A DNA stretch of 12,304 bases from Candidatus Delongbacteria bacterium (lineage in GTDB: Bacteria; Delongbacteria; UBA4055). Shown here in pieces: positions 1-7,005 of the stretch (its first letter is position 1; each line of letters begins with the position of its first letter). Position numbers and translations under genes: made by a program. Location of the stretch: positions 1 to 12,304 of the forward strand of contig JAFGUL010000132.1 of the NCBI GenBank assembly GCA_016938535.1, written 5' to 3'. Below the pieces are notes generated by a model. It had not been told where the DNA came from. It saw only the letters and a list, made by a program, of their open reading frames with translations, and did no database searches.

Positions 1-1
1 C

Positions 2-226
2 ACCGGCGAGTTCTGGGTCGTTGACGGCGGCATCGGCGGAGACTGTTCTGTCTGCAACAGGATCAGGTTGTCTGCGAAGGGCGATGTCCTTCCCTGCCTG
101 TTCTCCGATATCGGCTTTTCTGTAAGAGAGTACGGCGCATGCAAAGCGATCAGGCTGGCAGTTGAGAGCAAACCGCAGAAGGGCACTTTAAGCAGATCTC
201 ATGAATTTTATAACGTGGGAGGTTAG
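2..226 (+). CDS. moaA: GTP 3',8-cyclase MoaA, C-terminal fragment (5' end outside window)
   Basis: Reading from base 2, the frame is open for 74 codons to a TAG at 224-226. The translation carries the C-terminal MoaA signature: a C-X2-C-X13-C cluster (DCSVCNRIRL, then PCLF), whose three cysteines in the family ligate the second [4Fe-4S] cluster that binds GTP. The N-R-x-R residues just after the second cysteine match the family's substrate-contacting arginines. The protein ends in Val-Gly-Gly; a terminal Gly-Gly is characteristic of MoaA and is needed for the MoaA/MoaC reaction in the family. MoaA is a radical SAM enzyme converting GTP to 3',8-cyclo-H2GTP, the first step of molybdenum cofactor synthesis. 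The radical SAM domain lies upstream of the window. moaC starts 1 nt after the stop, so co-transcription is expected. Confidence 0.93.
   Translation, partial: TGEFWVVDGGIGGDCSVCNRIRLSAKGDVLPCLFSDIGFSVREYGACKAIRLAVESKPQKGTLSRSHEFYNVGG
217..223 (+). promoter_or_regulatory. Shine-Dalgarno of moaC, inside the last codons of moaA
   Basis: GGGAGGT ends 4 nt before the ATG at 228 and is the only good ribosome binding site near the moaC start. It lies within the last Val-Gly-Gly codons of moaA. It decides the start: the upstream in-frame ATG at 201 has no comparable site and would give a non-conserved nine-residue extension. The arrangement implies translational coupling between moaA and moaC. Confidence 0.75.
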
Positions 227-227
227 A

Positions 228-677
228 ATGAAATTTTCGCATGTTGACGAAGAGGGTAGAGCAAACATGGTCGATGTGGGTAATAAGCCTGACATGATAA
301 GAACAGCTGAAGCTGAAGGGAAGATCCATTTGAGCACGCTGGCTATTGAGCTTATAATCGAGAACAAGAACAAAAAAGGCGATGTGCTGACAACTGCTCA
401 GATAGCGGGCATTATGGGCGGAAAGAGAACTTCAGAACTGATCCCTCTCTGCCATCCTTTAAATATCACAAAGCTCGATGTAACGACAGAGCTGACCAAA
501 GACGGTGTTATCGTAAGAAGCTTCGCCAAGTGTATAGGTAAAACGGGGATCGAAATGGAGGCTCTAACGGCTGTAAATGTCGCTCTTCTTACTATATATG
601 ATATGTGCAAGGCCGTAGATAAAAAAATGGTCATGTCGGGTATAAAACTAACTAAAAAGACCAAGGAAGAAATTTAA
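228..677 (+). CDS. moaC: Cyclic pyranopterin monophosphate synthase MoaC
   Basis: This 149-residue protein has close to the usual MoaC length. It turns 3',8-cyclo-H2GTP, the MoaA product, into cyclic pyranopterin monophosphate, in the cytoplasm. Family landmarks are all present: HMVDV-like NMVDV near residues 13-17, KKGDV with Lys50, KRTSELIPLCHPL with His76, and GIEMEALTAVNVALLTIYDMCKA with Asp125 and Lys128. Lys50, His76, Asp125 and Lys128 align with E. coli MoaC Lys51, His77, Asp128 and Lys131, which are active-site residues. The start at 228 is chosen over an in-frame ATG at 201 because it has the ribosome binding site and begins where the family begins (MKFSHVDEEG). It lies 1 nt after moaA, and its stop overlaps the next start (TAATG). 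Nothing looks broken. Confidence 0.96.
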   Translation: MKFSHVDEEGRANMVDVGNKPDMIRTAEAEGKIHLSTLAIELIIENKNKKGDVLTTAQIAGIMGGKRTSELIPLCHPLNITKLDVTTELTKDGVIVRSFAKCIGKTGIEMEALTAVNVALLTIYDMCKAVDKKMVMSGIKLTKKTKEEI

Positions 678-1129
678 TGCAGACGGGAAAATTAAAAGCG
701 ATTTGTATATCGGAAAATAAAGGCACCGAAAAACACGCTGTCGGGGCTGCGCTGATCAATAAAAAAGGTATTGTCGGCGATGCTCACGCCGGCGACTGGC
801 ACAGGCAGATAAGCCTTCTTTCATTTGACATTGTAGAGAAATTTCGCAGCGAGAATCCTCAGGTTAAAATAATTGACGGCGCTTTCGGCGAAAACCTTCT
901 CATAGAGGGAATAGAATTATGTAAACCTGCGGTCGGCGACAGGATCAAAATCGGCGAGGTCGAGCTTGAAATCACCCAGATAGGAAAAGAATGCCACGGG
1001 GACGGCTGCACGATCTTTAGGTCGGTAGGCAAATGCATAATGCCTAAAACAGGACTTTTCTCGAAGGTGATCCGCACAGGAAGCATACAACCGGGTGATG
1101 AAGTGATCTATATGCCTGCAGGAGAGTGA
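677..1129 (+). CDS. Stand-alone MOSC domain protein
   Basis: This 150-residue protein is essentially a single MOSC domain, a beta-barrel fold found at the C-terminus of eukaryotic Moco sulfurases and in small bacterial Moco-associated proteins. Visible family motifs are GIVGDAHAGDWHRQISLLS (residues 31-49), GAFGENLLIEGI (68-79), VGDRIKIG (86-93) and GKCIMPKTGLFSKV (118-131). Three cysteines are notable: Cys106 and Cys111 (ECHGDGC) and Cys120 in the position of the conserved MOSC cysteine thought to handle sulfur or bind cofactor. The ATG overlaps the moaC stop and has AGGAAG 7 nt upstream. Placement between moaC and a MogA fusion supports a role late in Moco synthesis or maturation, but the precise reaction is unknown for this subgroup. 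Identification of the domain is secure; the biochemical role is inferred. Confidence 0.88.
   Translation: MQTGKLKAICISENKGTEKHAVGAALINKKGIVGDAHAGDWHRQISLLSFDIVEKFRSENPQVKIIDGAFGENLLIEGIELCKPAVGDRIKIGEVELEITQIGKECHGDGCTIFRSVGKCIMPKTGLFSKVIRTGSIQPGDEVIYMPAGE
776..810 (+). repeat. Copy 1 of a 35-bp near-identical repeat shared by the two MOSC genes
   Basis: This stretch encodes GDAHAGDWHRQ in the stand-alone MOSC gene. It matches 1224-1258 in the fusion gene at 33 of 35 bases; both differences are silent third-position changes. It reflects gene duplication, conversion or strong constraint, and is not a mobile element. Confidence 0.7.
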
Positions 1130-1130
1130 A

Positions 1131-2048
1131 ATGATAAAGATCAAACATATAAATATTTCAGAAAAGAGAGGAATTGCCAAGCATCCTGTTGAAAAAGCTG
1201 AAATTATAAAGACCGGCATAAAAGGCGACGCTCACGCGGGCGACTGGCACAGGCAGATCACGATACTCTCAGAAGAAAGCGTGAAGAAATTTGAAAAAGA
1301 GACGGGGCGCAAGACCGGATCGGGTGAATTCGCGGCAAATGTCGTGATCAGTTCTACCGACATTAAAGATGTCAGGCTCGGAGACAGGTTCGTTCTGAAC
1401 AATGCCGTAGTCGAAGTGACGCAGATAGGCAAGGAACCTCATTATTATGACAGTCCGGTTTTGAAAGAAACCGGCTGGAACATCATGTTCGACGAAGGCA
1501 TGTTCTGCAAAGTGATTAAACCAGGAGTAATTTCTGCCGGCGACAGGGTGGAGTACATAAAAAAACCGTTAAAAATACAGATAATAACTTTGAGCGACAG
1601 AGCTTACAGAGGTGTTTACGAAGATAAGAGCGGCCCTAAGATAAAGGAAAGACTCCAGGAGCATTTTTCGGGTGCTGATGCCGAAATTTCCGTCGAAGTA
1701 ATGCCGGACGATAAAGATTTGCTTAAAAAAGCTCTTGAAAAAGCTGTTTCGGAGTACTCTGATATAATTTTCACGACCGGCGGAACGGGTATCGGGCCGA
1801 GAGATATAACCCCCGAAGCCGTGACCGGGTTCTGCGATAAGCTGATCCCGGGAATTATGGACCACATCAGGCTCAAATACGGTCAGACAATACCCAATGC
1901 GCTCCTTTCACGAAGCGTCGCGGGAGTAAAAGAAAAGACCCTGATCTACTCTCTTCCGGGCAGCGTCAGGGCCGTTGATGAATATATGAACGAAATTCTT
2001 TTAACTTTAGACCATTTAATTAAAATGGCTTACGGCGGGAGTCACTGA
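1131..2048 (+). CDS. MOSC domain fused to MogA/MoaB-type molybdopterin adenylyltransferase
   Basis: This 305-residue two-domain protein has residues 1 to about 145 as a second MOSC domain, related to the preceding gene (shared GDAHAGDWHRQI, then QIGKE, then GDRVEYI). Residues about 148-305 form a MoCF-biosynthesis domain of MogA/MoaB type: LSDRAYRGVYEDKSGP, MPDD (Asp193), TTGGTGIGPRDITPEA with Asp225, and NALLSRSVAGV followed by SLPGS. Asp193 and Asp225 align with the catalytic Asp49 and Asp82 of E. coli MogA, so adenylylation of molybdopterin before metal insertion is plausible. The MOSC part is degenerate: the positions of Cys106, Cys111 and Cys120 in the neighbour are Pro, Ser and Asn, and the GENL motif has become AANV. 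GGAGAG lies 4 nt before the ATG, 1 nt after the previous stop. MoaB-like and MogA-like activities cannot be separated from sequence alone. Confidence 0.88.
   Translation: MIKIKHINISEKRGIAKHPVEKAEIIKTGIKGDAHAGDWHRQITILSEESVKKFEKETGRKTGSGEFAANVVISSTDIKDVRLGDRFVLNNAVVEVTQIGKEPHYYDSPVLKETGWNIMFDEGMFCKVIKPGVISAGDRVEYIKKPLKIQIITLSDRAYRGVYEDKSGPKIKERLQEHFSGADAEISVEVMPDDKDLLKKALEKAVSEYSDIIFTTGGTGIGPRDITPEAVTGFCDKLIPGIMDHIRLKYGQTIPNALLSRSVAGVKEKTLIYSLPGSVRAVDEYMNEILLTLDHLIKMAYGGSH
1224..1258 (+). repeat. Copy 2 of the 35-bp repeat shared by the two MOSC genes
   Basis: This is the counterpart of 776-810 within the MOSC part of the MOSC-MogA fusion. The high DNA identity here contrasts with the strongly diverged downstream part of the domain. 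Confidence 0.7.
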
Positions 2049-2049
2049 T

Positions 2050-3633
2050 CTATTCCCCCTGTTGTTCCTGAGCGGCTTTCCTTGCGGCTTTTTTCTTGGC
2101 CCTTCTTTCCGCTTTTTTCCTCCGGGCTTCCTCATCTATCTTAGGTTCATAGGGAATTGAACAGATAGTGCTGACCGTACCTTCCGTAAAATATTCATAT
2201 TTCAGGAAATAAAAATTCTCAGATGTCAGGACCGGATAGTCGTTCTCGTACTGGGTCGGGAGCTGTTTGATGTAAAAACCGTCGTTCGTTCTCCACTTTT
2301 CCATATCGACCATAAAGATAGCCTCATACGGATCGTATTTCGCCATGAGCACAAGATCGTCTCCAATAAAAGCTATCCCGTAATCTTTCGTAGCGACATC
2401 ACCAAGAACTATATCCGAATTCTGGTTATTTTCGTACTCAATTTCGATCTCGTTTTCTCTGGCCTTAATATCTGCAACATGAAGATTGATCTTGTTGATC
2501 CTGTCGTCCCTGAAATCTCTCGGCGTTTCGGAAATCGGTGCAGCTTTTGTGAAATATAATTTTTTACCCGAAGGGCTCCACTGGTAAGGATAATCCCTGA
2601 ATCCGTTCATCCTTCCTACATTTGCTATAGTATTTGTCCTCCGGTTGTGAACAACCAGAGAGTAGTCAGCATATCCGAATCCGTCCTTGAAATCCTTATT
2701 GTATGAAACAAATGCGAACATATCAGGATCAGTCGGAGAGCACACAGGTTTTTTCTGATCGTAATTTTTGTTAAAAAGAACCTCATATTTTATACCTGAA
2801 AAATCTTTATCCCTGTAACTGAAGATATCTTTTACAAAAGCAATGTTGTTATATCTGTTATACCTCTGATTCTTATCTTCCTTCTCGACTCTGACGGTAA
2901 AATAAAGATCCTTTCCCGTCGAATTGAATTCGGGGAAAAGGCAGTGGTTTATTGTTCTTTTCGGTTCTGTAAAATCCAGCCTGGTAATCTTTATGCTCTC
3001 TTCCTCCATAAAATACTTGTCAAGTATCTCGACCATAAAGAGTTGGTCCCTGTTCATGTAGCCGTTCGACTGAAAGATCAGATAATTCTCGGTCGGATGC
3101 CATTTAACACCTTTGTCTTTAACGGGATAGGGAATATTTTTGATATTCTTTTCGTAATCATCTATCGGCGAAATATGTAGCAAAAACTGAGATTCTACAT
3201 TATAGAGAACAAGTTTTACCGCCTGGCTGTTCGGTTCTACTATTTCAAAACTGAGAATATTGTCATAGAATGGAGCGGCCTGAATATTCGAAATAAATCC
3301 TTTTACTTCAGGATCGTCTCCCGAAATAATATTTTCGATATTTACATTTTTACCGTCGAAGATGTTATTCATCAGATCGGGAAGCTTGGATATTAAATTC
3401 CCTTCCGGTTTTTCAGGAACAGATTCCGTTGCCTGAATGACAACAGATCCGGTTTCAGCTCCATTTGAAGTACCCCCGGGTTCCTGCTCTATTACAGCAG
3501 GTTCGGCTTTTTTCTCTGTTCCGAAAGTAACTTCGACTCCGCCGCCAAAATCAGGATCGGCGTCCGGATCAAAAGCCGACTGTCCGAAGGCATAAGAAAC
3601 GATCAGCGCTATGATCATTATATATATTTTCAT
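2050..3633 (-). CDS. Putative exported TolB/PD40-like beta-propeller protein
   Basis: I do not recognise a named family for this 527-residue protein. Residues 1-17 look like a signal peptide: Lys2, a hydrophobic core, then A-F-G before Gln18, fitting a type I cleavage site with no lipobox. Residues 18 to about 80 are low-complexity, rich in Asp, Glu, Pro and Gly. The middle carries repeats resembling WD40-like/PD40 blades of TolB: KWHPTENYLIFQS (177-189), PEFNSTGKDLYFT (234-246), CSPTDPDMFAFVSYN (298-312) and YQWSPSGKKLYFTK (350-363). The last 24 residues are very rich in Lys, Arg and Ala. A propeller outside the cytoplasmic membrane usually mediates protein contacts, but no partner is visible. 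AAAGGGGG lies 4 nt upstream of the ATG, 16 nt after the topoisomerase gene. It is the last gene of the minus-strand run. Domain assignment is by pattern only. Confidence 0.6.
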   Translation of the reverse strand: MKIYIMIIALIVSYAFGQSAFDPDADPDFGGGVEVTFGTEKKAEPAVIEQEPGGTSNGAETGSVVIQATESVPEKPEGNLISKLPDLMNNIFDGKNVNIENIISGDDPEVKGFISNIQAAPFYDNILSFEIVEPNSQAVKLVLYNVESQFLLHISPIDDYEKNIKNIPYPVKDKGVKWHPTENYLIFQSNGYMNRDQLFMVEILDKYFMEEESIKITRLDFTEPKRTINHCLFPEFNSTGKDLYFTVRVEKEDKNQRYNRYNNIAFVKDIFSYRDKDFSGIKYEVLFNKNYDQKKPVCSPTDPDMFAFVSYNKDFKDGFGYADYSLVVHNRRTNTIANVGRMNGFRDYPYQWSPSGKKLYFTKAAPISETPRDFRDDRINKINLHVADIKARENEIEIEYENNQNSDIVLGDVATKDYGIAFIGDDLVLMAKYDPYEAIFMVDMEKWRTNDGFYIKQLPTQYENDYPVLTSENFYFLKYEYFTEGTVSTICSIPYEPKIDEEARRKKAERRAKKKAARKAAQEQQGE

Positions 3634-3649
3634 GTTTCCCCCTTTATCA

Positions 3650-5644
3650 TTATTGCTTTACTTCAAGTTCGTCAAAAAGATCAGGATCTTTTTTTACAAC
3701 AACAGGTTCTGATACTTCCCCGTTTGCTTCAGGTTCGTTATTCTCGGTTCTTTCAGCTTTGATCTTTACAATATTTTTATTTGTTATCCTGACACCTTTT
3801 GCGGAAAGACCCTTGATCTTATAATCGGAAAGATCGAATTCAACCTGCAGATTCCTTGTACGTCTACCGGGTTCCAGATCACAGGTAAAGTGCAGGTCGG
3901 TTCTTTTTGTAAAATAATCGAGCTTACAGCCATCGGGATAGTATCTGTAATCCTTGTCGAGAATGTATTTTATCTCATCGAACCTCTTAACATAGCTGTA
4001 ACCGGTTTTTTTGTCGCGGTATATGATGGAAAAAACAGCCCCGTTCAGGTGATTTGTTGTATCAAAATACTGAAGTCCTTTACCTATGAACTCCTTTGAA
4101 TGAGGTTTAACCACCCTGTGAGTGCCGTTCTTGAACATCAAAAGAACATGTGAAAATTCACTGACCATTATATATTCTTCTGATTTTAAATTAGTTCCCA
4201 GATAACCGTTCGATCTGTCGTAATAAAGCTTTATGTTTTCTATCGCGGCATCTTTTGCGAGAATTGTTTCAAGGCTCTCAATCTTTGTTCTTCTCTGGTA
4301 TTTTTCACCATATTTTTCAATAAGAGATCCAATATAATCTACAGTAAAGTCCTTTATTCTGCCCAAATCCTTCTTTACAGCTTTAATTGATCTTATAATT
4401 TCATTGAGTTCTTTTTTGTTTTTGTTGATATCGAACCGTGAAATGTGCTTTATCGGCAACTGAAGGAGTTTTTCAACATCATCATAAGTCACCTCACGGA
4501 CCAGCTCGGCCTCAAAAGGAATGAAAGAATCTTTAACCGTGTTTAAGATCATAGTATAATTGTTCAGTTCCTCGATCTTTTTGTATATCCTGTTCTCAAT
4601 AAATATCTGCATCAGTGTCCGGGCGTGGAATTTTTCATTCAGCCTTTCGAGTTTGATCTCGAGTTCCCTTTTCAGGTATCCTACAAGATTATCCGTTGTC
4701 TCTTTTATTACATCGGTGACCGAAACTACTACCGGTACCTTGTTCCTTATCAGCAAAAGTGATGCCGATATACTTTTCTCACAGTCGGAGAACGCATACA
4801 ATGCGGAAATGGCATCTTCGGAAGTATAACCTCTTGCAAGATTTATCTCGATCTCAACTTCAGATGTGGTATAGTCGTTTATAGAAGCGACTTTTATCTT
4901 TCCCGATTTGGAAGCTTTTTCTATTGAAGCTATCAGGGATTCTGTAGTAGTTCCGTACGGTATCTCGCGGATGATCAGTTTTTTGTCTGTCGGTGCATCA
5001 ATTACAGCTCTGACCCTTATCTTTCCGTTCCCGTCCCCGTACTCTGACACATCTATCATACCGCCCTGAATAAAATCCGGATAGAGCCTGAATTCTTTCC
5101 CTTCAAGATAGTCTATCTGAGCCTGAAGCACCTCATTGAAATTGTGTGGAAGTATCTTAGTTGACATCCCGACCGCAATGCCTTCAACTCCGAGAAGAAG
5201 AGCAACGGGTATCTTTGCCGGGAAAGCTACGGGTTCCATATTTCTTCTGTCGTACGAATCAGTGTATTCTGTAATATCCTTATTGAAAAGAACTTCTTTT
5301 GCAAGCGGTGTAAGCCTGGCTTCTATGTATCTGGCGGCGGCGGCGTTGTCCCCGGTTATGATGTTGCCGAAATTACCCTGGGTTTCAATAAAAAGATCCT
5401 TGCTTCCGAGCCCGACAAGCGCATCGCCGATGGAACTGTCCCCGTGCGGATGGAACTGCATCGTGTGGCCGACAATGTTGGCTACTTTATTGAATCTTCC
5501 GTCATCCATGCGGAACATGGAATACAGAACCCTTCTCTGAACAGGTTTCAGACCGTCCTTTATATCCGGAATCGCCCTTTCTTTTACGACATAATTGGCG
5601 TATTCCAGAAAATTTGAATCTAAGAGTTTCTTTAAATTGCTCAT
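3650..5644 (-). CDS. parC: Type IIA topoisomerase A subunit, short ParC type (topoisomerase IV subunit A)
   Basis: This 664-residue DNA breakage-reunion subunit begins with the usual GyrA/ParC N-terminus (IPDIKDGLKPVQRRVLYSM). The catalytic Tyr106 lies in AAAARYIEARLTPLA, next to Arg105. The quinolone-determining loop reads HPHGDSSIGDALV, keeping the Ser70 and Asp74 that match E. coli GyrA Ser83 and Asp87. RRNMEPVAFPAKIPVALLLGVEGIAVGMSTKILPHN is typical of short ParC proteins from Bacteroidota and relatives. It is shorter than GyrA (usually over 800). I see no GyrA box (Q-R/K-R-G-G-R/K-G), so wrapping and supercoiling like GyrA are not expected; decatenation or relaxation is likelier. The last 30 or so residues are acidic and probably disordered. 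The start is 12 nt after pyrF with only a weak ribosome binding site (TGAAGA). Its ParE partner is not in the window. Confidence 0.85.
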   Translation of the reverse strand: MSNLKKLLDSNFLEYANYVVKERAIPDIKDGLKPVQRRVLYSMFRMDDGRFNKVANIVGHTMQFHPHGDSSIGDALVGLGSKDLFIETQGNFGNIITGDNAAAARYIEARLTPLAKEVLFNKDITEYTDSYDRRNMEPVAFPAKIPVALLLGVEGIAVGMSTKILPHNFNEVLQAQIDYLEGKEFRLYPDFIQGGMIDVSEYGDGNGKIRVRAVIDAPTDKKLIIREIPYGTTTESLIASIEKASKSGKIKVASINDYTTSEVEIEINLARGYTSEDAISALYAFSDCEKSISASLLLIRNKVPVVVSVTDVIKETTDNLVGYLKRELEIKLERLNEKFHARTLMQIFIENRIYKKIEELNNYTMILNTVKDSFIPFEAELVREVTYDDVEKLLQLPIKHISRFDINKNKKELNEIIRSIKAVKKDLGRIKDFTVDYIGSLIEKYGEKYQRRTKIESLETILAKDAAIENIKLYYDRSNGYLGTNLKSEEYIMVSEFSHVLLMFKNGTHRVVKPHSKEFIGKGLQYFDTTNHLNGAVFSIIYRDKKTGYSYVKRFDEIKYILDKDYRYYPDGCKLDYFTKRTDLHFTCDLEPGRRTRNLQVEFDLSDYKIKGLSAKGVRITNKNIVKIKAERTENNEPEANGEVSEPVVVKKDPDLFDELEVKQ

Positions 5645-5656
5645 TCTTCAGCGTCT

Positions 5657-6466
5657 CTATAAGTAGTTATTTATCTGATCTCTCAGTTTTTTCGCCTCTT
5701 CCGCTGCTCTTTCCGCAAAATCGGGTCCGTTCGAAGCGAATATTATCCCTCTTGAAGAGTTTACGAGAGCCAAAACATCATTTTTTACAAACCCGTACCG
5801 CACGGTGTTTTCAAGATCTCCGCCCTGAGCACCGATACCGGGTATAAGATACGGAAGGTCTGGGGCGAGTTTTCTTATGCCCTCGAACATCTGAGGGTGA
5901 GTTGCACCTACCACAAGTCCGCAGTTGTTCTTCAAGTTCCATGAACTGATCTTTTCTATCACTGTTTCATACAGAAATCTTCCGTCAGCCATTTTCTGCA
6001 TCTGAAAATCGAATGATCCTTTGTTTGATGTGAGAGCGAGAATGAAAACTCCCTTATCTTCTCTTTCAAGGAAAGGTGAAACAGAATCCTCCCCCATGTA
6101 AGGGCTGAGTGTAATTGCGTCGCAGTTGAAATGTTCGAAAAAAGCGTGTGCGTATTTTTTTGATGTATTTCCTATGTCGCCTCTTTTTGCATCTGCTATC
6201 TTCAATACATCATCACCGATGTATTCGAGCGTTTTTTCGAAATAACCGAACCCTTTTGTCCCGAACTGCTCATAAAATGCCAGATTCGGTTTGTAAGCCG
6301 CGGTAAATTCTTTTGTAGCTTCGATAATTTCTTTGTTGAACTTTAAAACGGGGTCTTTCTCGTTCCTGAGAATATCCGGAAGTTTTCCGGGTTCGGTATC
6401 AAGACCGACGCATAGAGCGGAATTTTTCTTTTTTATCGTTTCTATAACTCTGTCTTTAAAATTCAT
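5657..6466 (-). CDS. pyrF: Orotidine 5'-phosphate decarboxylase, type 2
   Basis: This 269-residue enzyme decarboxylates OMP to UMP, the last step of de novo pyrimidine synthesis, in the cytoplasm. The active-site signature DAKRGDIGNT (residues 92-101) contains the catalytic Lys94 flanked by Asp92 and Asp97. CVGLDTEPGKLP (19-30) with Asp23, AAYKPNLAFYEQFG (57-69) with Lys59, and PGIGAQGGDLENTV complete the barrel motifs. The length of about 270 and the DTEPGKLP and KRGDIGNT wording fit the longer type-2 subfamily rather than E. coli PyrF. The SD sequence AAGGGG (6471-6476) overlaps the stop codon of the upstream GNAT gene and lies 4 nt before the ATG. Its presence in a replication operon is probably a passenger effect, though UMP supply relates loosely to nucleotide demand. 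Confidence 0.95.
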   Translation of the reverse strand: MNFKDRVIETIKKKNSALCVGLDTEPGKLPDILRNEKDPVLKFNKEIIEATKEFTAAYKPNLAFYEQFGTKGFGYFEKTLEYIGDDVLKIADAKRGDIGNTSKKYAHAFFEHFNCDAITLSPYMGEDSVSPFLEREDKGVFILALTSNKGSFDFQMQKMADGRFLYETVIEKISSWNLKNNCGLVVGATHPQMFEGIRKLAPDLPYLIPGIGAQGGDLENTVRYGFVKNDVLALVNSSRGIIFASNGPDFAERAAEEAKKLRDQINNYL

Positions 6467-6470
6467 AAAT

Positions 6471-6476
6471 CCCCTT
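6471..6476 (-). promoter_or_regulatory. Shine-Dalgarno of pyrF overlapping the GNAT stop
   Basis: On the minus strand TAAGGGG combines the TAA stop of the GNAT gene with an AAGGGG ribosome binding site, 4 nt before the pyrF ATG. Ribosomes finishing the GNAT gene would sit directly on the pyrF start, implying coupled translation. Confidence 0.6.
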
Positions 6477-7005
6477 ATGATACGATTTTATAGCCGAAAC
6501 ACAGCCCTTTCAATTTTTTTCCGCCTATTTCATAGGTTTTTGTTGTCAGAAGTTTTCCGCCGAGCTTTTTATAAAACTCTTTGGAGCTGTTGTCCTTCAA
6601 CACCCATATAATATACGAAAAAATTCCGTTTTTCTGAAATATTTCTTCAAAACTGCTTATTAATTTTTTCCCTAAACCCATTCTCTGATGCTCTTTCAGT
6701 ATGTAGATCGCTTTTATCTCTCCGTCATAACCTGCTGTTCTTTCTGACATCTTTCTTATCCGGCCGCCTGCGCAGAATCCGACAAATTCCTCATTACGGT
6801 CAAGAAGAAGTATAGTGCTTATCTTATCCTCCGTTCCCGTGAAAAAAACCTTCCACCTTTCAGCACTTTTCTCATAACTCATTGATTGCAGTTTTTCATC
6901 GGGAACAATGTCCTTATATGTCGTTCTCCAGCAGTCCACATGTACTCTCGCGATCTTATGAATATCATCCGGCGAAGCAGTTTTTATTTTATAATCATCA
7001 TGCAT
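6475..7005 (-). CDS. GNAT-family N-acetyltransferase
   Basis: This 176-residue protein has the GNAT fold layout. An N-terminal helix-strand part includes HVDCWRTTYKDIVPDE (residues 22-37). Motif A is AIYILKEHQRMGLGKKLISS, where Q107-R-M-G-L-G112 is the acetyl-CoA pyrophosphate loop. Motif B is WVLKDNSSKEFYKKLGG, with Asn139 and Tyr145 in the usual positions. It would transfer an acetyl group from acetyl-CoA to an amine; the substrate cannot be told. The ATG at 7005 overlaps the gyrB stop by 8 nt (ATGCATGA) and is preferred to an in-frame TTG at 7020, which would push the overlap to 23 nt. No clear ribosome binding site is seen, so coupling to gyrB translation is likely. It is an unusual neighbour for gyrB, and no toxin-antitoxin partner is visible. 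Confidence 0.82.
   Translation of the reverse strand: MHDDYKIKTASPDDIHKIARVHVDCWRTTYKDIVPDEKLQSMSYEKSAERWKVFFTGTEDKISTILLLDRNEEFVGFCAGGRIRKMSERTAGYDGEIKAIYILKEHQRMGLGKKLISSFEEIFQKNGIFSYIIWVLKDNSSKEFYKKLGGKLLTTKTYEIGGKKLKGLCFGYKIVS

Noticed and set aside
201..227. In-frame ATG at 201 as the moaC start
   Set aside because: It lacks a ribosome binding site, overlaps moaA by 26 nt, and adds nine residues not found in the family; ATG 228 has GGGAGGT in place.
2030..2120. Possible terminator at the convergent junction
   Set aside because: Only a four-base-pair stem (GGGA/TCCC) and a direct repeat of a GCGGCTTT-like word are visible; no stable hairpin followed by a T run was found.
5136..5540. 134-codon plus-strand open frame inside parC
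   Set aside because: It is antisense to well-conserved ParC sequence, has no family resemblance and is a frame shadow.
3650..5644. GyrA instead of ParC
   Set aside because: The protein is only 664 residues and shows no GyrA box; the motif wording resembles short ParC proteins.
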